From the NCBI GenBank assembly GCA_034420475.1, contig DAOULH010000038.1:1-64000 (forward strand): a DNA stretch of 64,000 nt, written 5' to 3'. The notes below the pieces were generated by a model. The model made no database searches. It saw only the letters and a program-made list of their open reading frames with translations, and was not told the origin of the DNA. This document shows, in pieces, positions 41,361-50,050 of the stretch. The translations under genes and the position numbers were made by a program. The DNA is from Bin87 sp034420475. Lineage in GTDB: Bacteria; Chloroflexota; Dehalococcoidia; Lucifugimonadales; UBA3495. How positions within the stretch are numbered: position 1 is the first letter of the stretch; each line of letters begins with the position of its first letter.

Positions 41361-41447
41361 GCCGAGGTGGTGGAAATGGTAGACACGCGGTCTTGAGGGG
41401 GCCGTGGGCTTTCGCTCGTGTGGGTTCAAGTCCCGCCCTCGGCACCA
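41361..41447 (+). tRNA. tRNA-Leu (anticodon GAG)
   Basis: Acceptor gccgagg/cctcggc with ACCA; anticodon loop CTTGAGG gives GAG. Long variable arm, as expected for leucine. Confidence 0.94.
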
Positions 41448-41503
41448 TCACCGTCGCATAAAGACAACGCGACGATGACCAAGACAGCGCAGCGCAGAAA
41501 CGA

Positions 41504-41579
41504 GGCGACGTAGCCAAGTGGTTAAGGCGGAGGTCTGCAAAACCTCTATTCGGCGGTTCGAATCCGCCCGTCGCCTCCA
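41504..41579 (+). tRNA. tRNA-Cys (anticodon GCA)
   Basis: Acceptor ggcgacg/cgtcgcc with TCCA; anticodon loop TCTGCAAAA gives GCA. Short variable loop and discriminator U match cysteine identity. Confidence 0.94.
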
Positions 41580-41689
41580 CATCCTCAGCTATCAGCAAAC
41601 GGTCATCACCCGAACGGGCCGCGAGGCCAGAGAAACCCGGCGCAGCGCTTTGACTTGATGAGGCGTTGCGCCTTTTGATTTTGAAACGT

Positions 41690-41776
41690 GCCGAGGTGGC
41701 GAAACGGCAGACGCGGCGGACTTAAAATCCGCTACCTCCCGGAGGTGTGTGGGTTCGAGTCCCTCCCTCGGCACCA
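41690..41776 (+). tRNA. tRNA-Leu (anticodon UAA)
   Basis: Acceptor gccgagg/cctcggc with ACCA; anticodon loop ACTTAAAAT gives UAA. Long variable arm. Remnants of an IS701-type element follow. Confidence 0.94.
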
Positions 41777-42021
41777 ATTTCCCAATCGTACTGGCATTTG
41801 GGTTCAAAAATGGCTGGGATCGCCTGCTGACCCGCCCCAATGTGGGACAAACTCACAGTGGCCCACGTTACTGGGCTGATCCGTACCGTACCAAACGCGC
41901 AAGGTGCCGCGATTCACATACAGCCCTGATTGTGGGGATTGGGGCCATCATGTTGCTGCGGCACGAGGTTGATATGTAGGCCGATGGCCCGTCAAATGCG
42001 GACCGTCGGCCTTTTCAATAA

Positions 42022-42892
42022 GTGGAGCGTGCCCAGGCCCGTGGGCACCTCAGCGCCCAGTGGGTGGCTGGGGATAGCGCATTCGGGATGTCGCCGAACT
42101 TTCGGGACGGCCTGACGACGGCTGGAGTGCTCTACGTTTTGGACGTGCGTCCCGATATGACCGTATGGCCGCTGGAGCCCACCTGGACCAAGCCGCCGTA
42201 TCAGGGTAACGGCCGTCCCCGCAAGCCGAGACCCTCACGCGAAGAACGGCAGGCCATGGTCCAACGCAGCCTGGCGTTGCCCGAAGAAGCCTGGCAGGAG
42301 ATCACCATCGCCGCAGGCAGTCAGGGACCGCGCGTCTACCGTTACAGTGCCCAGCGGGTCAGAGCAACCAAGCGGCGCCAGCCCGGCGAAATCCTCTGGG
42401 CAATCTATCGTCAGAACCGGGACGGCAGCCAGCCCCGACTACTTGTCCAACGCTCCCGAGGACGCACCCCTGGAAACTCTGGCCTATGTGAGCGGCTCCA
42501 GGTGGCGCATCGAAACTGAGTTCGAGACCGAGAAGAGCGACGTGGGACTGGACGAGTACGAGCCCCGCACCCCGTTTCAAGTACGGGTCAGGCTCTGGGC
42601 CGGTTGGCGCCACCACATCACCATGTGCCTGTTGGCCGGGGCTTTCCTGCTGGGCCTGCAACAGAAGTGGGGGAAAAGATGCCCCAGATCACCCGACCCC
42701 AGGTGTATCGGGTGGTGCGTGAACTGTTGCCCAAAGACTGTTGCCCAAAGACTGTTGCCCAAAGCACGGTTCGGACCGGAGGAACTGCTGGGGTGGTTGG
42801 CAGATGTCCAGGAGCGCAACGAACGGGCCCGACGTTCCCACCAGAAACGCCGCGCTGCCCTCGGTCGCGACGCTTCCGGCCTACCTCCCTAA
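42022..42892 (+). pseudogene. IS701-family transposase, truncated and frameshifted
   Basis: The first frame (42022-42519) reads AQWVAGDSAFG and LYVLDVRPDMTVWPLEP, the middle of an IS701-type DDE transposase. A frame change at about 42430-42470 continues as TLAYVSGSRWRIETEFETEK and GWRHHITMCLLAGAFLLGLQ, the C-terminal catalytic region. The first frame is preceded in frame by a TAA at 42019-42021, and the N-terminal half of the protein is not found. The element is dead. It sits beside the tRNA cluster, a frequent insertion spot. Confidence 0.75.
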
Positions 42893-43189
42893 CCCGTCGT
42901 TGTAATACTAAGGGCTGGTCGACATCGTCATAGGCGGGTCTCCCGAGGGCGATTTCAAGGTACGAAAGATGCACGACAACTTCGAACTATCGGGACACAA
43001 GAGATGGACTGCAAGACGCGATCTCTTTGGCGTGTGATCTGCGTCTGTCTTCGGGGCATGTTGAGAATACCGATATCAGAGCACCTCGCGGTTGCTTGAC
43101 CAAATATCGGCAAATGGTGTACGTTGACGCGACGTTTATCGTACTTACTAAAATTCCAATTGCACTTTTCCGTCAGATGGAGGCGTCGA

Positions 43190-44869
43190 ATGTCGTTGAA
43201 TGCAGTTCTGGCTGGTTCCTCGTCCCTGCTGTTGGCTTTGGTCGTGGCTTGTGGTGGCGCGGCCCCCGCACAGCCAGTAGCGACTGCGGAGCCGGTCGTA
43301 ATCGAGAAAGAGGTCATCAAAGAGGTCCCCCGTGACGTCGTAGTGGAGAAGGAAGTAATCAGGGAAGTCACCAAGGAAGTGCCGGTGGTCAGGGAGGTGG
43401 TGCGGGAAGCTCCAAGCGAACCAGACCGTCGCCCGGGGAAAATCAGTTGGACCTCCGGTCAGTCCCTGGCCTCTCCGGATTCCCACGTTTGGGCGGTAGG
43501 CGGTGACTTCCAGATATTCAGGAACACGTTTGAAGGGATTACCCAGGACACGGGTTACGGTACCTCCGGCCCTGCCCTTGCGGAAGACTGGTCACTCGAC
43601 CCGGACGACGTAACCTGGACGTTCAACCTGCGGAGAGACGTTAACTTCCACAATGGCGACCCGGTTACCGCCGAGGACGTCCGGTTCTCGATCTTGAGAC
43701 TCAGGGACAGCCCCACCGGCAACCTGAAATTCCAGGCGAGGCATGTCGAGGACGTTATTGTCGTAGACCCCGACACGATACGTCTTGTGACCACAGCTCC
43801 TAGTCCCACTAACCTGCTCTTCATCGACGCCGGACGAGTATATAGCGCCAAGCAAGCTGAGCAGGACGGGGAAAGGTTCTTCGAGAGTTTCATCGGCACC
43901 GGCCCCTGGAAGTTCGACGAATGGGTTCCGGGCACCAAGTTCAGTTGGACGCGAAATGATGATTGGTGGGGAGAGTTCGCCGACGGCGCGGCCACCAGTC
44001 TTGAGCACCGGCCGATTCCCGAACCCGCCACTGCTGTGGCTGCCGTGCTCTCGGGCGGTGTGGACATCGTGATCCGGCTGGCCAACGAACCCGCCGAAAA
44101 GTTTGACGAGGCCGCCGGGTACCACTCGGTGTCCCGACCTTCAAATGCCAACACCGCCTTTTGCGTAAAGGCGGATACCCCTCCATTCAATGATGCGAAG
44201 CTGAGGCTCGCAATGGACTACGCAATCGATAGGAAAAGCATCGTTGAGGACATCACCGGGTTCGGCACGGCGCTGGCGGTTCGATCCTCGCCGGACTCCC
44301 CCTGGACTCCGCCGGAACTGGAACCCCGGTTCTTCGACGCCGAAAAGGTGCAGCAATTGGTCTCCGAATCCAATTATGACGACATGGAATTCAGGTTCAT
44401 TACTCGCACTCGTCGTACCCCGAAGGACGTGGAGATCGCCGAGTTTATGACTGCAACCTGGAAGCAGCTTGGCCTGAACGCGACCCTCGAAGTACTGGGC
44501 GACGCGGCGTTTTCGCAACGGCGTAAGGGCGGCGATTACGAGATTTTCCTCACGTCGTGGGGACTATCCAATCCTCCACACAATTTCAACGCTCATATGA
44601 TCGGCCATCAGATCGGGTACCACGCCACGCATCCCGACTTCCAGGAGTTGACTGAGGCGATGGCCACGGAGATGGACCCGGTGAAGTTCAATGCGATGGT
44701 CCAGGATATCCAGCGTTACCTTTACAACGACCCGGCCTGCTATCACATCTTCACGTACCCCAACCTCTATGGGGTCTCAGACCGTGTACAGGAGTTGGTC
44801 AACATCCCCGGGGAGATCTACATCCAGTACGACCAGACCGTGTTGGCCCCACACGCCCGAGGCCAATAA
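43190..44869 (+). CDS. Peptide/oligopeptide ABC transporter substrate-binding lipoprotein
   Basis: A family 5 solute-binding protein of 559 residues. It has a lipoprotein signal (lipobox VVAC, Cys21), a charged linker built on the repeat VEKEVIKEV/VVREVVRE (about residues 35-75), and the binding domain: FEGITQDTGYG, LAEDWSLDPDDVTWTFNLRR, DVNFHNGDPVTAEDVRFSI and a GTGPWKFDEWVPG turn. A GGAGG ribosome site decides the ATG at 43190 over an upstream start. It is the first gene of a dpp-like operon whose permease gene is now disrupted by a transposon. Confidence 0.9.
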   Translation: MSLNAVLAGSSSLLLALVVACGGAAPAQPVATAEPVVIEKEVIKEVPRDVVVEKEVIREVTKEVPVVREVVREAPSEPDRRPGKISWTSGQSLASPDSHVWAVGGDFQIFRNTFEGITQDTGYGTSGPALAEDWSLDPDDVTWTFNLRRDVNFHNGDPVTAEDVRFSILRLRDSPTGNLKFQARHVEDVIVVDPDTIRLVTTAPSPTNLLFIDAGRVYSAKQAEQDGERFFESFIGTGPWKFDEWVPGTKFSWTRNDDWWGEFADGAATSLEHRPIPEPATAVAAVLSGGVDIVIRLANEPAEKFDEAAGYHSVSRPSNANTAFCVKADTPPFNDAKLRLAMDYAIDRKSIVEDITGFGTALAVRSSPDSPWTPPELEPRFFDAEKVQQLVSESNYDDMEFRFITRTRRTPKDVEIAEFMTATWKQLGLNATLEVLGDAAFSQRRKGGDYEIFLTSWGLSNPPHNFNAHMIGHQIGYHATHPDFQELTEAMATEMDPVKFNAMVQDIQRYLYNDPACYHIFTYPNLYGVSDRVQELVNIPGEIYIQYDQTVLAPHARGQ

Positions 44870-44988
44870 GGGACGATGGGCGCCGGAGAAACAATGCGAT
44901 CTGCCGGTATTGGGTTCGCCAATCGAAAGCGACAAATACCGGATAATGCCGTCGTGTCGGCTTCCGGGTTCGGATAGGGGAAACCCTT

Positions 44989-45059
44989 ATGTTGCGCTAT
45001 GCGCGGAGGAGAGCTCTTACCAGCGTGATATCGATCCTGGGCGTTTCGGTCATCGCTTT
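44989..45059 (+). pseudogene. dppB-like permease gene, 5' fragment (transposon-interrupted)
   Basis: MLRYARRRALTSVISILGVS begins a DppB-type permease: a basic cytoplasmic end and first membrane helix. The coding sequence is cut after the ATC GCT TT target at 45052-45059. Joined to 47970-48834, it gives a 936-base uninterrupted frame of 311 codons (VSVIAFLLPRLAPGDP across the junction), the normal family length. Confidence 0.9.
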
Positions 45060-45083
45060 GGCAATTACATACCTATGTACACC
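45060..45083 (+). repeat. Left terminal inverted repeat of the IS1595 element
   Basis: Begins ggcaattacatacc; exact reverse complement of 47938-47961. Confidence 0.95.
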
Positions 45084-45106
45084 GCTGGTGTACACCAATT
45101 GGCCGG

Positions 45107-45280
45107 TCATCTCGACCGGCTATCTTCATCTGCCGCATCATCCTGTATGGTGTACCGCCACTCATACCCTGCCGGATTGAACTGCAACACAACCTCGGCA
45201 ATCTCTTCCGGCGTAGCATCAATCGGTTCTGGCATCGGCTTGACCGGCGGACGGCCCCGTGGCTTCTTCTTGCGCGGCAT
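45107..45280 (-). CDS. Small AT-hook-like cargo protein of the transposon
   Basis: The 57-residue frame begins MPRKKKPRGRPPVKPMPEPI: a basic RGRPP core as in AT-hook DNA-binding motifs, followed by an acidic helix (TPEEIAEVVLQFN) and a polar tail. A GGTGAG ribosome site precedes the ATG at 45280. It lies just inside the left end of the IS1595 element. A DNA-binding helper or regulator of the transposon is possible; function unproven. Confidence 0.6.
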   Translation of the reverse strand: MPRKKKPRGRPPVKPMPEPIDATPEEIAEVVLQFNPAGYEWRYTIQDDAADEDSRSR

Positions 45281-45560
45281 TCTGACTCACCTATTTATTC
45301 CAGTTCGTGATGCTACCTATCATCAATCATAGCATTTTCGCCGGTCAGCCGTCAATCACTTTTTGACAGTTGACAACCACCGGAACCTCGGCTACCGTCC
45401 ATACCGCCACAGTTCACGTCCGCCTATGAAATGGCGGATTCCAGTTGCAAGCCGGCCAGATCGGTGCGGCCTTATCAACCGCGCCTCCTTGCGTGGCTTG
45501 CAACGATATTGGTGAACTGTGGCAGGTAAGCCGTATCCAGAGAGCGCAAGGAGGTTCCAG

Positions 45561-46034
45561 ATGACCGGCCAAGTCCTCGACTATTCCATCCAGGCCAACG
45601 AAGGCGTCATCTCCGGCGATGACCACCAGCGGTACCGCTTTGCCGGCAGCGATTGGCCCGGAGCGGCTGTGCCGGTTCGCGGCACACTCGTTGACTTTGA
45701 CATCGCGGACGGCAACCGCGCCGTCAGCATCTATCTGGTGGAGCCGATTGCGCCGCCGGCCGTTCCGCAACAATCCGCGCCGATCCAGCAACCGTCCACT
45801 GCTACCGCGCCACCTGGAGACCCCAAACAACGCAGTACAGCGATGATGCTGGCGTTGTTCGGCTTTGGCGTCCACAAGTTCTACCTCGGTGAAAGTGGCG
45901 GCGTTCTCCGCATTGTGCTGTTTTGCACGATGATAGGTGCGCCTATTGCCGGCTTGCTCAACCTGTTGGACACCATCAAATTTCTCCAGATGTCCGACGC
46001 GGAATTTGACCGCCGGTACAACGGAGGCGTCTGA
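45561..46034 (+). CDS. TM2-domain membrane protein (transposon cargo)
   Basis: The 157-residue protein has an N-terminal small beta domain (GVISGDDHQRYRFAGSDW...VPVRGTLVDFDI, cold-shock/OB-like), a Pro/Ser/Thr linker, and a C-terminal TM2 domain. The TM2 domain is two helices around GFGVHKFYLGESGGVLRIVLF and IGAPIAGLLNLLDTIKFL. An AAGGAGG ribosome site (45548-45554) fixes the ATG at 45561. TM2 proteins occur in many bacteria with unknown roles. It is cargo of the IS1595 element and adjoins a small lipoprotein gene. Confidence 0.8.
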   Translation: MTGQVLDYSIQANEGVISGDDHQRYRFAGSDWPGAAVPVRGTLVDFDIADGNRAVSIYLVEPIAPPAVPQQSAPIQQPSTATAPPGDPKQRSTAMMLALFGFGVHKFYLGESGGVLRIVLFCTMIGAPIAGLLNLLDTIKFLQMSDAEFDRRYNGGV

Positions 46035-46035
46035 A

Positions 46036-46290
46036 ATGCGAAAAGCCATCGCCGCCTTGACCATCGCCGGTCTCTTTGCCATTGCCTGTGCGCCGTCGTC
46101 AATCGACCTGACCAATGCCACCGAGGAGGAGTTGGACACCGCCTGCAACGCGCTGTCCAGAGTCGGTTACGATTACTACCAGCTCAACGTAATGGCGGTC
46201 GGTGGCCGGGTCCTGGAGGTTGCCGCCAGCATCCACACCGACCACGCCGGACCGGAAAAGACGCGGAAATATTGTGAAGGTCGGAACTAA
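46036..46290 (+). CDS. Small lipoprotein (transposon cargo)
   Basis: An 84-residue protein: signal peptide and lipobox MRKAIAALTIAGLFAIACAP (Cys18), then a small soluble part with LDTACNALSRVGYDYYQLNV. Its start is 1 base after the stop of the TM2 gene, so it is co-translated. The 3' end overlaps the convergent transposase gene by 4 bases. Family unknown. Confidence 0.7.
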   Translation: MRKAIAALTIAGLFAIACAPSSIDLTNATEEELDTACNALSRVGYDYYQLNVMAVGGRVLEVAASIHTDHAGPEKTRKYCEGRN

Positions 46291-47330
46291 CCGCCTTCCG
46301 CCGCCTTGCGTTCCGCTCGAATCCGGCGTCGCTCCTCACGCTCACGACGGCGGATAGCCGGCATCCGCTCTTCTACCGGGCCAATCAGCTCGGCGTAAGG
46401 CAGGTGCTTATCTACGGCACCAACGGCCAATGAGGTCATCTGGTCAACGGTGTCCATGGGCCGGGTGTTGTGGCGTCCGGCAAACTCAATGGCGTAGCGA
46501 TGCAGGTGCTTTGGCGACATCTGGTGATAGACACCGTGATAACCGCGTTTCAAGTGCGACCAGAAATTCTCAATTCCGTTGGTGTGCGCCTGTCCGTTCA
46601 CATACTCACCGACGCTATGCTTGACCGCCTCATGGTCAATGCCGAAGGTGGTAATGCCGCGATAGGCCGCGTGTTCGTCGGTATAGACGGTGGTGCCAGG
46701 TTCAACGGCGTACCGCACAAAACCTTGTAGCGTAGGCCGGTCCGTCCGCTCCACCACGGCTACCTTGACCTGTCCGGTTTCGCGGTCTTTGGCTCCGGCG
46801 ATAGGCGTCTTGCCAACAGCGCCACGACCGGAGCGCAACTTCTTGGATTCGTGCTTATTGGACTCCTTGCCGCCGATGTACGTCTCGTCCACTTCCACCG
46901 GTCCAGTGAACTTGTCAGCGGATACGTTCCATGCCTCACGGATCCGATGCGCCATGTGCCATGCCGACTTCTGCGTGATGCCGAGGTCGCGGTGGAGCTT
47001 CATGGACGATACGCCTTTCAGGTTCGTGTTGTACAGGTAAAAGGCGATGCACCACTTGGACAGCGGCAACTTGCTGTCGTGCATGATGGTGCCGGTCTTG
47101 ACGGTGAAATCGCGCTTACAAGGATTGCAGCGGTAGGCCGGCGTCTTGCGGCCATTGGTGCGTGGCGTGACGTTGTCGCTGGCGCAATATGGACACCGGA
47201 TACCGTCCGGCCAGCGTCGTTCTACCAGCCATTGCTCGGCGATGGTCTCGTCGCTGAACTTCTGTATGGCCTCAATAAGCGTGATGCCTTTACGGTCCGC
47301 CTTGCCGGGTCCTTTGTGCTTACTCGTCAT
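46287..47330 (-). CDS. IS1595-family (ISXO2-like) transposase
   Basis: The 347-residue protein has an N-terminal zinc ribbon (Cys46, 49, 68, 71 in IRCPYCASD and YRCNPCKRD) and a DDE/DDN catalytic domain. Its motifs are VEVDETYIGG (first Asp), TTVYTDEHAAYRG (second Asp) and TNGIENFWSHLKRGYHG (catalytic Asn/Glu region). It is full length and undamaged, so it is likely active. It is oriented against the two left cargo genes. Confidence 0.93.
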   Translation of the reverse strand: MTSKHKGPGKADRKGITLIEAIQKFSDETIAEQWLVERRWPDGIRCPYCASDNVTPRTNGRKTPAYRCNPCKRDFTVKTGTIMHDSKLPLSKWCIAFYLYNTNLKGVSSMKLHRDLGITQKSAWHMAHRIREAWNVSADKFTGPVEVDETYIGGKESNKHESKKLRSGRGAVGKTPIAGAKDRETGQVKVAVVERTDRPTLQGFVRYAVEPGTTVYTDEHAAYRGITTFGIDHEAVKHSVGEYVNGQAHTNGIENFWSHLKRGYHGVYHQMSPKHLHRYAIEFAGRHNTRPMDTVDQMTSLAVGAVDKHLPYAELIGPVEERMPAIRRREREERRRIRAERKAAEGG

Positions 47331-47457
47331 TTGGTGGTTTTACTCCGTTTCCTACTTGATTTACGGTAGCAGTGTACACCATGCGGAGCGGAGTTGTCAA
47401 GGTCTGGGAGCGTGGATTGTGGTAGAATCGGGCTGGATTTTCACGGCAAGGAGAGCG

Positions 47458-47664
47458 ATGATGCGTCAATCGCTGGTAGCGCGGATTACTCGCACACCGG
47501 AACCAGATCCAGTTTTCCATCTCTGCCAGGATTGTCCTGATTTGCGGCGCGTTGACAAGTCTGTGATTTGGAGAGGCGATGGTGAGAGTAGGCGTTTGTG
47601 TGAGACTTGTTTCGACCGAATTGCCGACGGTCGTTGTCGTCCAACGCTGGGTCGGCAACGATAA
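47458..47664 (+). CDS. Small zinc-ribbon protein (transposon cargo)
   Basis: The 68-residue frame has two CxxC knuckles (HLCQDCPDL and RLCETCFDR), a zinc-ribbon arrangement with an arginine-rich tail. An AAGGAGAG ribosome site (47444-47451) supports the ATG at 47458. It overlaps the 3' half of the antisense gene 47486-47884, so one of the two may be spurious or the pair may be convergent. Function unknown. Confidence 0.5.
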   Translation: MMRQSLVARITRTPEPDPVFHLCQDCPDLRRVDKSVIWRGDGESRRLCETCFDRIADGRCRPTLGRQR

Positions 47665-47884
47665 TCTGCCATTCCGGTTCGAGCATATCGTTATTATGGA
47701 ACAACCAATGCTGTGTTAAACTGATAATCTGGAAGCCGAATTGCCTTCCGATCTCAGCTACTGCCATAGCATTTTCGCAGTTGCCGTCAAAAACGATGTG
47801 TATTTCGTTAGGAACTGTCTCTCCATAACGGATTACGTCAGTGCCAGCATATTCGAAAATGCGCGCGATTTCAGCAGATGTCAT
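47486..47884 (-). CDS. Unrecognised cargo protein near the right transposon end
   Basis: A 132-residue frame whose first 85 residues look protein-like (EIARIFEYAGTDVIRYGETV and VAEIGRQFGFQIISLTQHWL). The rest is antisense to the zinc-ribbon gene. A strong AGGAGG ribosome site precedes the ATG at 47884, only 77 bases from the transposon end. I do not recognise a family. Confidence 0.5.
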   Translation of the reverse strand: MTSAEIARIFEYAGTDVIRYGETVPNEIHIVFDGNCENAMAVAEIGRQFGFQIISLTQHWLFHNNDMLEPEWQIIVADPALDDNDRRQFGRNKSHTNAYSHHRLSKSQTCQRAANQDNPGRDGKLDLVPVCE

Positions 47885-47937
47885 TTAGACCTCCTGGGAA
47901 TGTGGACCGGGCGGGTGTGCTGGGTGGTGTGCTGGGC

Positions 47938-47961
47938 GGTGTACATAGGTATGTAATTGCC
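47938..47961 (-). repeat. Right terminal inverted repeat of the IS1595 element
   Basis: Ends tgtaattgcc and is the exact reverse complement of 45060-45083; followed by the duplicated target atcgcttt. Confidence 0.95.
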
Positions 47962-47969
47962 ATCGCTTT

Positions 47970-48834
47970 TCTCCTCCCCCGTTTAGCCCCCGGAGACCCC
48001 GCGTTAATTCTCATGTCGGACGACGCTACCGATGAAATCATTGAGCAAACGCGGGAATTCTGGGGGCTGAATAAGCCCCTGTACGAACAGTATTACGTGT
48101 TCATCGTGCGAGCCGTTCAGCTCGATTTGGGCACATCGTTGGTCACGGGAAGGTCAACTATCGAAACCGTGAAGGACTTCTTCCCCAATACCATCAAGCT
48201 GGCTCTGGTGGCTTGGGTCTGGTCCGTCATCGTATCTATCCCGCTGGGTATCCTGGCCGCCCTGAACAGAAACAAGTTCCCCGACATAGTCATCAGGCTG
48301 TTCGCAATGTTGGGCCGGGGAATGCCTAACTTCTGGTTGGGGATAATGCTGATTCTCCTGTTCGCCGTGGTCTGGAACATCCTGCCGGCCTTCGGCATAG
48401 GAGAGGGTTTCTTCGATCAGGCCAAGCATCTGATATTGCCGGGATTCGTGCTGGGATCGTCTTTCATGGCGCTCCTCGTGCGCATGGTCCGTTCGGAAAT
48501 GCTGGAGGTCCTCAACGAAGACTACGTCAGGACGGCCCGGGCCAAGGGCCTTGCCAACCGGGTGGTCATTTACAGGCACGCCTTGAGGAATGCTTTGATC
48601 CCGGTAGTGACCATATTGGGGTTGGAAATCGGTGGCCTGATCGGCGGCTCCATCATCACCGAGACCGTGTTCGCCTACCCTGGCCTGGGCCGGCTCACTG
48701 TACAAAGCATCCAGGGGCTCGACTACCCTATGGTCCAGACCCTGGTGCTGATTTTTGCGCTGATCTACATATCGGCCAGCTTCATTGTTGACATCATCTA
48801 CGGCTACCTCGACCCGCGCATCCGCTATCAGTAG
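47970..48834 (+). pseudogene. dppB-like permease gene, 3' portion
   Basis: The remaining 288 codons hold the DppB/BPD_transp_1 domain: LLPRLAPGDPALILMSDDA, a multi-helix core, and the EAA-type coupling loop ARAKGLANRVVIYRHALRNA that contacts the ATPase. The end is normal. An in-frame ATG inside the transposon (47878) could start a chimera lacking most of the first helix. Whether that would function is unknown. The gene is otherwise undamaged, showing the insertion is the only lesion. Confidence 0.9.
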
Positions 48835-48884
48835 ATCGTTTTGGGGTCGTTGCGTTATCTCAGGGTGCGCCCGGTGACGACGCT

Positions 48885-49781
48885 ATGATGCAATCAGCAC
48901 CTCCTCTTTCTTCAGAAAGGACGGGCAGATCCGTGCCAAGGAACCTCAAGCGTTTCCTTGGCGAACGAAGCCTGCTCCTCGGAGCCGCCGTGCTGATCGT
49001 GGTGGGTCTCATGGCTGTGGCCGCACCCCTGGTTTCCCCACACGATCCGAACGCTATGAAGCCGGCGGACAGACTTTCGGAACCGGGATTTGCGTCTGGT
49101 GGTGACCCGGCCTACCTTTTCGGCACCGATTTTCTGGGGCGAGACGTCCTGAGCCGCATCATTTTCGGCGCTCGCGTGTCCCTGGTGGTGGGAGTGTTTG
49201 CAGTTTTGGGCGCGGGGTCTATCGGCGTCGTCGTGGGAGCCATAGCGGGATACTACGGCAAGTGGGTCGACGAGGTCTTGATGCGTCTGGTTGACATGGG
49301 GCTTGCCGTGCCCGGTCTTCTGCTGGCGTTGGTGATCGTGATGCTGCTCGGTGCCGGGATGTGGAACGTGGTGCTGGTGCTCAGTGCAACCGGCTGGTTG
49401 GGGTTCGCGCGCGTAACTCGGGGTGTAACCCTGAGCGTGAAAGAGCGCGATTTTATCCTGGCCGCCAGGAGTTACGGAGCGGCGGACTCTCGCATCATCA
49501 CCCGGCACTTGATACCAAACCTGATAGCTCCGATTATTGTCCTTGGCAGTCAGCAATTGGGAGTCTTCATCTATGCTGAGTCATCCCTGTCTTTTCTGGG
49601 TCTCGGCGTTCCGCTGGATACGCCGACTTGGGGCAGCATGATTGCCCAGGGGAGGTCATATCTCGACACTTCCTGGTGGGTGAGTACCCTTCCTGGAATC
49701 GTACTGACCATGACTGTGCTCGGTGCTTTCTACTTCGGTGATGGATTGCGGGACGCGTTGGATCCGCGGCTGAGAAGATAA
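48885..49781 (+). CDS. Peptide ABC transporter permease (DppC-like)
   Basis: The 298-residue inner-membrane protein has about six helices, an N-terminal cytoplasmic tail (VPRNLKRFLGERSLLLG), the FGTDFLGRDVLSRIIFGARVS signature and the EAA loop AARSYGAADSRIITRHLIPN. It completes the translocation channel with DppB. Because dppB upstream is split by a transposon, this gene may be poorly expressed or useless. No ATPase genes follow. Confidence 0.93.
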   Translation: MMQSAPPLSSERTGRSVPRNLKRFLGERSLLLGAAVLIVVGLMAVAAPLVSPHDPNAMKPADRLSEPGFASGGDPAYLFGTDFLGRDVLSRIIFGARVSLVVGVFAVLGAGSIGVVVGAIAGYYGKWVDEVLMRLVDMGLAVPGLLLALVIVMLLGAGMWNVVLVLSATGWLGFARVTRGVTLSVKERDFILAARSYGAADSRIITRHLIPNLIAPIIVLGSQQLGVFIYAESSLSFLGLGVPLDTPTWGSMIAQGRSYLDTSWWVSTLPGIVLTMTVLGAFYFGDGLRDALDPRLRR

Positions 49782-50050
49782 CTACCCACATCGGCCGGGC
49801 TGAGATTCTGTCCAGCCAAATCTCAAAATCCCGTCCTCGGTTGGTGGTTCCCAGTGAGGAAGTCTATCTGATGGGACTCATAGGGTGGGACAGACGACCA
49901 TCTGGGGCTTGACCTGACGAGCCGCGCTCACCGCAAATGCCGGCCTGTTGCCAGCGGCGATTATGCCACACCGTCCAACTGGGCTCTTTACTCCGATCCG
50001 GGCGATGCACCGGTCTGTCGCCGGTTGACGGATACAGGCCTCCGGCCTAG

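Larger units (their letters stand above)
45060..47961. mobile_element. IS1595-family transposon, complete, 2902 bp, with cargo genes
   Basis: The ends are exact 24-bp inverted repeats: 45060-45083 (ggcaattacataccta...) and 47938-47961. The same 8 bases, atcgcttt, flank both ends (45052-45059 and 47962-47969) as the target duplication; 8 bp is the length known for IS1595. The transposase (46287-47330, minus) looks full length. Cargo: an AT-hook-like 57-residue protein, a TM2-domain protein, a small lipoprotein, a zinc-ribbon protein and an unknown protein. The intact ends, duplication and transposase suggest a recent insertion. Confidence 0.93.

Noticed and set aside
45107..45280. Continuation of the permease frame into the transposon (to 45180) as a real short protein
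   Set aside because: It is the truncated permease start running into the transposon end, whereas the opposite-strand frame has a ribosome site and a coherent composition.
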